From contig DLOP01000144.1 of NCBI GenBank assembly GCA_002478505.1, positions 13,158-19,674 on the forward strand: a stretch of DNA of 6,517 nt, read 5' to 3'. Each line of letters begins with the position of its first letter. Within the stretch, counting starts at the first letter, position 1. Both the position numbers and the translations under genes were made by a program. Under the pieces are notes generated by a model. That model saw only the letters and a program-made list of their open reading frames with translations, made no database searches and was not told where the DNA came from. Below are positions 1-5,381 of this stretch, in pieces. Source of the DNA: Lachnospiraceae bacterium UBA7481. GTDB taxonomy: Bacteria; Bacillota; Clostridia; Lachnospirales; Lachnospiraceae.

Positions 1-55
1 ACGGAACAGCGCCGGGAGTCATTATAGAGGAAAATGGCAAGATCTTAGTGCTGCT
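1..55 (+). repeat. Inverted, diverged copy of an internal cinA segment (contig-end junction)
   Basis: Read on the plus strand, these bases encode the CinA stretch GTAPGVIIEENGKILVLL. They match the reverse complement of 367-421 at 51 of 55 positions. The four differences (23, 26, 35, 38) are all transitions at third codon positions; three are silent and one changes Met to Ile. Homology stops at about 55-56, where CTGCT is shared by both sides of the join. After that, the sequence is the minus-strand cinA coding sequence. This is inferred to be a fragment of a second cinA allele fused head-on to the resident gene, most simply an assembly or amplification chimera at a contig end. Confidence 0.9.
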
Positions 56-812
56 GCGTAGTATATACCGCGTCCCCAAGTCTTGCCTTGATATCCTTGA
101 TCACAGGCTTAACCAGCTTTTTTGCCTGTTTTTCATCCTCCGCTTTTGCAGTCACGCGAAGATGCACCTCTCCGATCTTGGCATAAGGCGCTACCGTCAC
201 TTCCCCCGCGTTCCTGATCAAATCATCCAACTGCTGCGCCACATCGCTCTCGCCCATGCCGCACACCTTCACCATCGTGGAATAGATCACCTGCGATACT
301 TTGCTCTGCAGATAGGGCACTACCGATCTTTCAAACATCAGGCTGAGTTCTTCCGGCGGACCGGGAAGCAGCACTAAGATCTTACCGTTTTCCTCCATGA
401 TGACTCCCGGCGCTGTTCCGTTGATATTTTCCAGCATAATGGCGTCTTTCGGCATCATCGCCTGCTTCAGATTGTTCTCCGCCATCGTCTTCCCTTTTTT
501 TGCAAAATATGCCTCGATCTGCTTTTGGGCTTCTTCATTCAGGTAAAGTTCCTTTCCCATCACCTTCGCCGCAGTTTCCTTTGTAATATCATCCTGCGTC
601 GGTCCAAGTCCCCCGCTCAGGAGCACTATATCAGATCTATCCAACGCCTGACGGATACATCCCCCCAAACGCTCTGCATTATCTCCCACAGTTGTCTGAT
701 AATACATCGAAAATCCCAACACCGCCATCTGCTCCGCAAGGTAAGCGGCATTCGTATTTACGATATTCCCCAACAACAGCTCTGTTCCAACAAATATAGT
801 TTCAGCAGTCAT
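45..812 (-). CDS. cinA: CinA family protein, N-terminal and middle domains; 3' end lost at the junction
   Basis: CinA is a cytoplasmic protein. Full-length members, about 410 aa, join an N-terminal MoaB/Mog-like (COG1058) domain to a middle KH-like domain and a C-terminal nicotinamide-nucleotide amidase (PncC) domain, with roles in pyridine nucleotide recycling and, in some species, competence. Visible here are GTELLLG (residues 9-15), SGGLGPTQDDIT (66-77), NGTAPG (131-136) and LPGPPEE (149-155), followed by the KH-like domain at about 175-250. Native sequence ends near VYTT (residues 249-252). The last codons and the stop at 45-47 lie in the inverted fragment at 1-55, so the stop is not the gene's own and the amidase domain is absent from the window. 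The ATG at 812 is preceded by AGGGAAG about 4 nt upstream. In Firmicutes recA often follows cinA, and it would lie beyond the window. The family call is very secure; the 3' end is not. Confidence 0.93.
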   Translation of the reverse strand: MTAETIFVGTELLLGNIVNTNAAYLAEQMAVLGFSMYYQTTVGDNAERLGGCIRQALDRSDIVLLSGGLGPTQDDITKETAAKVMGKELYLNEEAQKQIEAYFAKKGKTMAENNLKQAMMPKDAIMLENINGTAPGVIMEENGKILVLLPGPPEELSLMFERSVVPYLQSKVSQVIYSTMVKVCGMGESDVAQQLDDLIRNAGEVTVAPYAKIGEVHLRVTAKAEDEKQAKKLVKPVIKDIKARLGDAVYTTQQH

Positions 813-836
813 ATCTCTTCCCTTATCCTCTCATCT

Positions 837-864
837 TTTATACTATTAGGTGCTTGCAAAACAA
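837..864 (-). promoter_or_regulatory. Candidate promoter P2 for cinA, proximal
   Basis: On the minus strand, TTGTTT (864-859) and TATAAA (842-837) are separated by 16 nt. The start would fall near 830, giving a leader of about 20 nt that carries the cinA ribosome binding site. The -10 box is good and the -35 box weak. The sequence ATAGTATAAAA around this -10 also occurs at the distal candidate promoter. This site would express cinA without the upstream palindrome. Confidence 0.45.
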
Positions 865-909
865 TTACTTTATCATTTTTCGTTCCACAATTCCATCCAT
901 GAGGTTTAC

Positions 910-994
910 ATAACTCAAAGCTTGAAAATCTATGTTTCAAAAATGATTTCATTTATGATGTTTTTGAAACATAGATTTTCAGGCAAAGAGTTAT
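910..994. repeat. 85-nt imperfect palindrome in the pgsA-cinA gap
   Basis: Two 34-nt arms (910-943 and 961-994) are separated by a 17-nt loop. The inner 21 bp (923-943 with 961-981) are perfectly complementary. Outside them are one near-pair (922/982: G-U on the plus strand, A-C on the minus) and a symmetric 3x3 internal loop (917-919 opposite 985-987), then 7 more perfect pairs. Neither strand has a T tract after the stem, so it is not a standard terminator. It lies between the two candidate cinA promoters, so RNA from the distal one, or read-through from pgsA, would carry it as a very stable leader hairpin. It could also be a small mobile palindromic element. No clear target-site duplication is visible. 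Confidence 0.9.
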
Positions 995-1023
995 ATAAGC
1001 CGGACTTAATTTCGCAATTTCTT

Positions 1024-1050
1024 TTTATACTATGTTTAGGCATTTGTCAA
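1024..1050 (-). promoter_or_regulatory. Candidate promoter P1 for cinA, distal
   Basis: On the minus strand a perfect TTGACA (1050-1045) is followed after 15 nt by TATAAA (1029-1024). The spacing is short of the usual 17; TAAAAA two bases further on gives 17. It begins 19 nt after the pgsA stop codon. RNA from here would have a leader of about 200 nt containing the 85-nt palindrome before reaching cinA. No strong terminator separates pgsA from it. Confidence 0.5.
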
Positions 1051-1068
1051 TGCTGCACAATAATATAA

Positions 1069-1605
1069 CTACATCGACCCCTTCATAACGCCTCTGTTTT
1101 TGATAAAATAATCGATCATGGAGATCAGCGTCAATGCCAGCGCCAGCCACATAACAATCTCCGTCACCAGAGCAAGCTGTTCAATATCCGCAATCTTCAG
1201 GATGACCATGACCATCTGGAAAACCGTCTTAAACTTTCCCCACCAGCTTGCCGCGATCACAACATTATTGTCGGCAGCCACCAGACGGAACCCGCTGATT
1301 GCAAATTCCCTGCTGATAATAACAATGACAACCCATGACGGCATCTGTCCCAGTTCAACAAATGCGATCATGGCGCTGCATACCAACAGCTTATCTGCCA
1401 ACGGATCCATAAATTTGCCGAAGTTCGTGACCAGTTGATATTTTCTCGCAATCTGTCCATCCAAAAGATCCGTCAGGCTCGCCACCACAAAGATTCCCAG
1501 TGCGATCCACCTGCTATACGCTCCGCCATATCCCGACAATAAAAAGAACAGAAAAAACGGGATCAATATTACTCGAAACAATGTCAGTTTATTAGGAAGA
1601 TTCAT
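1069..1605 (-). CDS. pgsA: CDP-diacylglycerol--glycerol-3-phosphate 3-phosphatidyltransferase
   Basis: This integral membrane enzyme makes phosphatidylglycerophosphate from CDP-diacylglycerol and glycerol-3-phosphate, the committed step to phosphatidylglycerol and cardiolipin. The 178-aa protein has the complete CDP-alcohol phosphotransferase signature D-x2-DG-x2-AR-x8-G-x3-D-x3-D: Asp46, Asp49, Gly50, Ala53, Arg54, Gly63, Asp67 and Asp71. Hydrophobic segments lie at about residues 10-25, 32-48, 72-85, 90-105, 125-140 and 145-165. I chose the ATG at 1605 (protein begins MNLPNKLTLFRV, typical of the family). GGAG sits 8 nt upstream, whereas the longer TTG-start version at 1620 would absorb that site. 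The start overlaps the end of rimO by 14 nt, which suggests translational coupling and co-transcription. Confidence 0.96.
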   Translation of the reverse strand: MNLPNKLTLFRVILIPFFLFFLLSGYGGAYSRWIALGIFVVASLTDLLDGQIARKYQLVTNFGKFMDPLADKLLVCSAMIAFVELGQMPSWVVIVIISREFAISGFRLVAADNNVVIAASWWGKFKTVFQMVMVILKIADIEQLALVTEIVMWLALALTLISMIDYFIKNRGVMKGSM

Positions 1606-2926
1606 CCGCCAGTTCTCCAATCAGATCATATTCATTGCTTCCGGTGATCCGGACATTTATCATCGTACCACTGTAAAAATCCCTGTCTGTCTCGATAAAT
1701 ACATTGCCATCTATACCGGGAGCATCCATATAAGTTCTTGCAACGATCACACCCTCGTCGGGAAGACGTCCCTCTACCATAGCGGGAAGCACCTGACCGA
1801 CCATAGCTTCCGCCTTTTCAAATGCGATCTCCTGCTGCAACAGCATAATCTCTTTCCTACGAAATTCCTTCTCTTCCTCTGCGATCTGATCCGGCATCTC
1901 TGCTGCCGGTGTATCTTCCTCTGCAGAGTATGTAAATACCCCAAGTCTGTCAAACTCCATCTCATCCACAAAGGAAGCAAGATTCTCAAACATCTCTCTG
2001 GTTTCTCCCGGAAATCCGGTAATCAAAGTTGTTCTGAGGCAAATATCCGGGATCTCATAACGCAGCCTTCTTACCATCTCTCTTAGGCTGTTCCTATTTG
2101 TCCTGCGCCCCATTTTCTGAAGGATCTGATCATCTGCATGCTGGATCGGCAGATCAAGATAATGACATATCTTTTTCTCTTCCTTCATCGTCCGGATCAA
2201 TTCCTCATCAATCTCCTCCGGATAGCAGTACATAATGCGTATCCATTCGATCCCATCGATCCTGCACAGCCTTCTGAGAAGCTCCGATAATGATTTCTTC
2301 CCATAAAGATCCTGCCCATATACCGTCGTCTCCTGCGCTACAAGGATCAGTTCTTTTACGCCCTGTTCAGCAAGCTTTTCCGCTTCTGTAAGAAGCGCCT
2401 CCATCGGAACGGAGCGGTAATGTCCCCTGACCTTCGGAATGATACAATAGGTGCAATGCTTATCGCATCCCTCCGCGATTTTCAGATACGCATAATAGCC
2501 GCCTGTCGTCAGGATCCGTCTTTTACCGTACAGCGGCGCATGATCGACTCCCATAACCGCATCCCTGCTCTTGCCGGCAAAAATACCTTCGATCACCGCA
2601 ATCAGCTGATCGGCTCCCGTGGTCCCAATAACGGCATCCACCTCCGGGATCTCCTCATGGATCTCCTTCGCGTAACGCTGCGCCAGACAGCCGGTCACGA
2701 TCAATGCCTTACATCTTCCCTGCTCTTTTAACGCCCCCATCTCAATCAGGGTATTAATACTTTCCTGCTTTGCATCCATGATAAAACAGCAGGAATTGAC
2801 AATGATAATATCTGCTTCGGCTTCGTCATCCGTAATCTGATACCCCGCATCCGCAAGCATGCCCAGCATCATTTCACTATCAACCAGATTTTTATCACAT
2901 CCCAACGAGACCAGCAACACATTCAT
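1592..2926 (-). CDS. rimO: Ribosomal protein S12 methylthiotransferase RimO
   Basis: RimO is a radical-SAM iron-sulfur enzyme that adds a methylthio group to a conserved aspartate of ribosomal protein S12. The 444-aa length matches the family (about 440). The N-terminal MTTase domain carries the three cluster cysteines Cys10 (SLGCDKN), Cys46 (NSCCFI) and Cys80 (TGCLAQR). The radical-SAM motif CxxxCxxC is Cys154, Cys158 and Cys161 (CDKHCTYC), and a TRAM-like domain fills roughly residues 375-444. SLGCDKNLVDSE and the Cys spacing favour RimO over the tRNA enzyme MiaB. I chose the ATG at 2926 because GGGAG lies 9 nt upstream and the protein then starts MNVLLVSLGCDKN. The longer frame from 2977 begins inside the upstream terminator hairpin. 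It is followed by the overlapping pgsA. Confidence 0.96.
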   Translation of the reverse strand: MNVLLVSLGCDKNLVDSEMMLGMLADAGYQITDDEAEADIIIVNSCCFIMDAKQESINTLIEMGALKEQGRCKALIVTGCLAQRYAKEIHEEIPEVDAVIGTTGADQLIAVIEGIFAGKSRDAVMGVDHAPLYGKRRILTTGGYYAYLKIAEGCDKHCTYCIIPKVRGHYRSVPMEALLTEAEKLAEQGVKELILVAQETTVYGQDLYGKKSLSELLRRLCRIDGIEWIRIMYCYPEEIDEELIRTMKEEKKICHYLDLPIQHADDQILQKMGRRTNRNSLREMVRRLRYEIPDICLRTTLITGFPGETREMFENLASFVDEMEFDRLGVFTYSAEEDTPAAEMPDQIAEEEKEFRRKEIMLLQQEIAFEKAEAMVGQVLPAMVEGRLPDEGVIVARTYMDAPGIDGNVFIETDRDFYSGTMINVRITGSNEYDLIGELADESS

Positions 2927-2952
2927 AAAAGATATCTCCCATACTGCAACCC

Positions 2953-2994
2953 AAAAATAGCGCGTCCTTGAACACATTCAAAGAACACGCTATT
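2953..2994 (-). terminator. Rho-independent terminator after rpoZ
   Basis: On the minus strand a 14-bp stem (2994-2981 with 2969-2956) is continued, after one bulged base, by 3 more pairs and a 4-nt loop. The RNA then reads UUUUU (2957-2953). Two stem positions (2987/2963 and 2984/2966) are G-U on the minus strand but A-C mismatches on the plus strand, so the structure is built for minus-strand RNA. It starts 9 nt after the rpoZ stop codon and closes the yicC-remA-gmk-rpoZ block. Confidence 0.85.
2954..2981 (-). promoter_or_regulatory. Weak promoter-like sequence overlapping the rpoZ terminator
   Basis: On the minus strand TTGAAT (2981-2976) and TATTTT (2959-2954) are 16 nt apart, each matching consensus at 4 of 6 positions. 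The start would be near 2947, 20 nt before the rimO ATG and just upstream of its GGGAG site. The -35 box lies in the hairpin tip and the -10 box in the last stem bases and T tract. This is an inference from weak matches. Otherwise rimO would depend on terminator read-through. Confidence 0.3.
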
Positions 2995-3003
2995 ATGGCT
3001 GTA

Positions 3004-3237
3004 TTAATCCTCGTCGCCAAGTATTTTTATCTTTGATTCATTTAATTCTTCTACTGCTACGGACAGGGGTTTCTTCCCCTTGCTGTAAACCAGCGTCTCA
3101 TCGCCCGCAATAATCTGTCTTGCTCTTTTTGCCGTTGCCATAACGATGGAATAACGGCTTGCAACAACCGGCTCTTCTCCCGGCTCAACCTCACTGTTTA
3201 CCACTTCCATAAGATCTGTGTAAGATGGGTGTAACAT
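3004..3237 (-). CDS. rpoZ: DNA-directed RNA polymerase subunit omega
   Basis: Omega is the small RNA polymerase subunit that helps fold and hold beta-prime during core assembly. The 77-aa protein begins MLHPSYTDLMEVVNSE, a form I recall from clostridial omegas. It has the conserved core SRYSIVMATAKRARQI (residues 27-42), equivalent to the family's RY-x-LV-x-x-A-x-RARQ segment that contacts beta-prime. The C-terminus is short and acidic. The ATG at 3237 has a strong AAGGAG 8 nt upstream. The gene starts 19 nt after gmk and is followed at once by a terminator. A gmk-rpoZ pairing is widespread in bacteria, supporting the call. Confidence 0.95.
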   Translation of the reverse strand: MLHPSYTDLMEVVNSEVEPGEEPVVASRYSIVMATAKRARQIIAGDETLVYSKGKKPLSVAVEELNESKIKILGDED

Positions 3238-3256
3238 AATTCATTCTCCTTATTAT

Positions 3257-3886
3257 TTATTTCCGGCTCATTTCAGCCAATTCGTTCCGAATGCCCTTGA
3301 TAAACGCCTCATTGCGTACCGGCGTTAACCGGGCGGCATTGATCACTTCATGGGTTTTGCTGATGCAGTCATCCAAGGAATCATTGACGATGACATAATC
3401 ATACTGTCCGATTCCTTCCGCCTCCTCCGCCGCTCTGCGCATCCGCTTTTCTACGACCTCCGGGGTCTCCGTTCCTCTGCCGACCAGCCGTCTTTTCAGC
3501 TCTGCCGCGGAAGGCGGTACAATAAACAGAAGAAGTGCCGACGGGAACTGTTTTTTGATCTTAAGCGCCCCCTGGATCTCAATCTCCAGAATGACGTCCC
3601 TGCCCTCATTTAACTGCTGCTGTACATACTTTTTAGGCGTTCCGTAATAATTATCGCAGTAAGAAGCATACTCGATCAGACCGCCGTTCTCTATTTCCTC
3701 TTCAAAACGGTCTCTATCGACAAAGAAATAGGAAACTCCTTCTTCCTCTCCGGGACGCGGCTGCCTCGTCGTCATGGAAACAGACAGCGCATACTGCTCA
3801 TACCGCTCCATCAGCCCCTTGACCACACTTCCCTTACCGGTTCCGGCAAATCCTGATATCACTACAAGAATCCCTTCACGTTTCAC
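3257..3886 (-). CDS. gmk: Guanylate kinase
   Basis: Guanylate kinase phosphorylates GMP to GDP with ATP in cytoplasmic purine nucleotide synthesis and salvage. The 209-aa length is typical. The P-loop GFAGTGKGS is at residues 12-20. The GMP-binding region includes TTRQPRPGE (39-47) and the YYGTP segment near 80-84. IEIQGALKIKKQFP and the RRLVGRGTE lid region (near 134-142) follow. The start is GTG at 3886, directly preceded by an in-frame TAG, so no longer start exists. The nearest Shine-Dalgarno, GAGG, is 12 nt upstream, which is long. The start overlaps the end of remA by 11 nt, so translational coupling probably aids initiation. Confidence 0.96.
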   Translation of the reverse strand: MKREGILVVISGFAGTGKGSVVKGLMERYEQYALSVSMTTRQPRPGEEEGVSYFFVDRDRFEEEIENGGLIEYASYCDNYYGTPKKYVQQQLNEGRDVILEIEIQGALKIKKQFPSALLLFIVPPSAAELKRRLVGRGTETPEVVEKRMRRAAEEAEGIGQYDYVIVNDSLDDCISKTHEVINAARLTPVRNEAFIKGIRNELAEMSRK

Positions 3887-4136
3887 CTATTTCACCGTCC
3901 TCTGCCTGTGCCCTGCCCATGATGGTCTCCGGCAGGAGTGCGGAAAGAACCACCTGCTGATTTTCCATCACGATCACCGCTTTGGTCTTTCTCCCCTGGG
4001 TCGCATCAATCGCAAGACCGTTTTCCTTCGCGTGCTGTACCAGACGCTTGATCGGCGCAGCATCGGGACTTACGATCGAAATGATCTTCTCTACATTTAC
4101 AACATTACCGTATCCAATGTGAATCAGTTTACTCAC
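3876..4136 (-). CDS. remA: RemA family DNA-binding regulator (DUF370)
   Basis: RemA-family proteins are small DNA-binding regulators. In Bacillus subtilis RemA activates biofilm matrix and osmoprotection genes; its role in Clostridia is not clear from sequence. The 86-aa protein matches the family length (about 85-90) and its conserved pattern: IHIGYGNVVNVEKIISIVSPDAAPIKR (residues 5-31), IDATQGRKTKAVIVM (43-57) and ILSA-PET-like VVLSALLPETI (62-72). The start is GTG at 4136, with GAGG 8 nt upstream; the start lies 14 nt after yicC. The yicC-remA-gmk order is conserved in many Firmicutes. The C-terminal tail overlaps the gmk start. Confidence 0.94.
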   Translation of the reverse strand: MSKLIHIGYGNVVNVEKIISIVSPDAAPIKRLVQHAKENGLAIDATQGRKTKAVIVMENQQVVLSALLPETIMGRAQAEDGEIGET

Positions 4137-4150
4137 TCAAGCGTCCTCAA

Positions 4151-5029
4151 CTATTCTATATTCTGAATCTGTTCGCGTACTTTCTCGATCTCTGTTTTTA
4201 ACTCGATCCCGTAAGCCGAAAGATTCAAGTCATTTACCTTAGAAAGAATTGTATTCGCTTCACGGTTCATCTCCTGAGCAATAAAATCAAGCTTGCGTCC
4301 TATGCTTCCGCCGTCCATCAGCGTCTTTTTCGTTGTTTCGATATGGCTGCGCAGCCGGACGATCTCCTCATCCACACAGACCTTGTCCGCAAAGATCGTA
4401 ACCTCTGTCAGCAGACGTCCTTCATCAATCTGCACATCGGAAAGCATCTCTTTTATCTTTGCCCGAAGCTTTTCCTGATATTCCCTGATGATCTCCGGTG
4501 ATTTTAACGCGATTTCATCTACCAACTTCAACATCCCGTCCAGCTTACCGATCAGATCATTTTTCAGATTCTCGCCTTCCCGCTGTCTGGCTTCTACAAA
4601 TGCCTCGGCAGCGCCCCTCAGCGTCTTTTCCAGAAGTTCCCAGAGCTTATCTTCATCAATCGGCTGTTCTTCCATCGTAAATACTTCCGGATAACGTGAA
4701 AGCGTGGATACACGGATGTCATCCTCCAGTCCGAATTCCTCTTTCATCTGCTTCAAATACGAAAGATACTCCGACGCAATATCATGATTGTATTTAATGG
4801 TGACATTTTCTTCCGTATAATTCTCAAAAGTGATAAAAATGTCCACCTTGCCCCTCTGGACATACTCCTTCATCAGATTGCGAATAGACGCTTCAAAAAA
4901 ATTCAGCTTTTTAGGCATCTTAATATTCTCATCAAGGTATCGGTGATTGACCGCCTTCATTTCTACCGTAAACTTACGGCCGTCCTCCTCCATCTCACAG
5001 CGTCCAAACCCAGTCATGCTTTTTATCAT
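4151..5029 (-). CDS. yicC: YicC/YloC family endoribonuclease
   Basis: The YicC/YloC family has endoribonuclease activity; in Escherichia coli YicC has been linked to turnover of the small RNA RyhB. The 292-aa protein fits the family (about 290). It begins MIKSMTGFGR, the N-terminal signature, followed by KAVNHRYLDENIKMP (residues 25-39). It ends with the DUF1732 signature SIGRKLDFIAQEMNREANTI and a VREQIQNIE tail. The region between is rich in acidic and coiled segments. I chose the ATG at 5029 because GGGGGA lies 9 nt upstream; at the ATG at 5038 that site would be directly adjacent. The gene leads the yicC-remA-gmk-rpoZ block. A TATAAA at 5104-5099 could be its -10 box, but no good -35 goes with it. 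Confidence 0.95.
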   Translation of the reverse strand: MIKSMTGFGRCEMEEDGRKFTVEMKAVNHRYLDENIKMPKKLNFFEASIRNLMKEYVQRGKVDIFITFENYTEENVTIKYNHDIASEYLSYLKQMKEEFGLEDDIRVSTLSRYPEVFTMEEQPIDEDKLWELLEKTLRGAAEAFVEARQREGENLKNDLIGKLDGMLKLVDEIALKSPEIIREYQEKLRAKIKEMLSDVQIDEGRLLTEVTIFADKVCVDEEIVRLRSHIETTKKTLMDGGSIGRKLDFIAQEMNREANTILSKVNDLNLSAYGIELKTEIEKVREQIQNIE

Positions 5030-5144
5030 TTTATCCATTCCCCCATCTGTATTCCCAGCAGTCTCCTGCTCCCCATCATATATCCTGTCCGGATTGTTTT
5101 TATAAATGCCGGAATCTTATCTGTAACAGTTCTGTCTTTCTGCG

Positions 5145-5176
5145 AAAAGAAGCCTTGCGATCAAACAAGACTTCTT
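5145..5176 (-). terminator. Rho-independent terminator after tRNA-Pro
   Basis: On the minus strand an 11-bp stem (5176-5166 with 5157-5147, one U-G wobble) closes an 8-nt loop and is followed by UU after the paired U's (UUCUUUUCGC overall). It begins 13 nt after the tRNA 3' end. The T tract is short, so some read-through toward yicC is possible. Confidence 0.65.
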
Positions 5177-5189
5177 CAGCAGAGTCCAA

Positions 5190-5264
5190 TCGGAGTGACA
5201 AGATTCGAACTTGCGGCCTCCGCGTCCCTAACACGGCGCTCTAGCCAAACTGAGCCACACCCCG
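5190..5264 (-). tRNA. tRNA-Pro, anticodon AGG
   Basis: The 75-nt sequence folds into a complete cloverleaf. The 7-bp acceptor stem is CGGGGUG/CACUCCG with discriminator A73. The D arm is GCUC/GAGC. The 5-bp anticodon stem is CCGUG/CGCGG with loop UUAGGGA, the variable loop has 5 nt, and the T arm is GCAAG-UUCGAAU-CUUGU. The anticodon AGG is at 5229-5227. C1-G72, A73, G35, G36 and G37 are proline-type features. The 3' CCA is not encoded (the next bases are TTGG), so it must be added by the CCA-adding enzyme. A34 is unusual for bacterial proline tRNAs, which are mostly UGG, GGG or CGG; it would need deamination to inosine to read CCC as well as CCU. Confidence 0.95.
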
Positions 5265-5291
5265 CCACGATTTCAAAAACTCACGGAGTTA

Positions 5292-5320
5292 ATTATAAAT
5301 AAACTCCTATAAAAAGTCAA
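5292..5320 (-). promoter_or_regulatory. Strong sigma-A type promoter for tRNA-Pro
   Basis: On the minus strand TTGACT (5320-5315) and TATAAT (5297-5292) are exactly 17 nt apart, 11 of 12 consensus bases. Transcription would start near 5285, about 20 nt before the mature tRNA 5' end. Its placement between the Sel1-gene terminator and the tRNA makes the tRNA an independent unit. Confidence 0.88.
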
Positions 5321-5340
5321 GACATTTCCAGAAAATCCAC

Positions 5341-5370
5341 AAAAAAGGGAAACCTTAGGTCTCCCTTTTT
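5341..5370 (-). terminator. Rho-independent terminator after the Sel1-repeat gene
   Basis: A 13-bp stem (5370-5358 with 5354-5342 on the minus strand) has a 3-nt loop and one G-U pair at 5361/5351. It ends in six T's (5346-5341), most of which also pair with the leading A's. It lies 11 nt after the stop codon. On the plus strand the stem also has a T run (5366-5370), but no gene approaches from that side. Confidence 0.9.
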
Positions 5371-5381
5371 CCTATTTTCCT

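Noticed and set aside
48..377. Plus-strand 109-aa frame opposite cinA, joined to the inverted fragment
   Set aside because: It is antisense to a clear CinA coding region; its only recognisable residues come from the inverted piece at 1-55.
1..421. Diversity-generating retroelement template/variable repeat pair
   Set aside because: The four differences are transitions in both directions (T/C, A/G, T/C, C/T) at third codon positions, not adenine-specific changes, and no reverse transcriptase is present.
910..994. Invertible promoter or bidirectional terminator
   Set aside because: The 17-nt spacer is too short to hold a promoter, no recombinase is nearby, and neither strand has a T tract after the stem.
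813..1068. LexA/SOS box upstream of cinA
   Set aside because: No GAAC-N4-GTTC type palindrome is present in the gap.
525..1068. Small plus-strand frames over the cinA start and the gap
   Set aside because: They have no ribosome binding site or recognisable domain and run through the palindrome or antisense to cinA.
1606..1620. TTG start extending PgsA by five residues
   Set aside because: It would place the GGAG ribosome binding site inside the coding sequence; the ATG at 1605 gives the usual N-terminus.
2927..2977. Longer RimO start giving 461 aa
   Set aside because: The extra 17 residues do not resemble RimO, the start lies within the terminator hairpin, and GGGAG is correctly spaced for the ATG at 2926.
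5039..5140. Promoter for yicC
   Set aside because: A TATAAA at 5104-5099 is present, but the sequence 16-17 nt upstream (TTACAG) matches the -35 consensus poorly; not enough to list as a feature.
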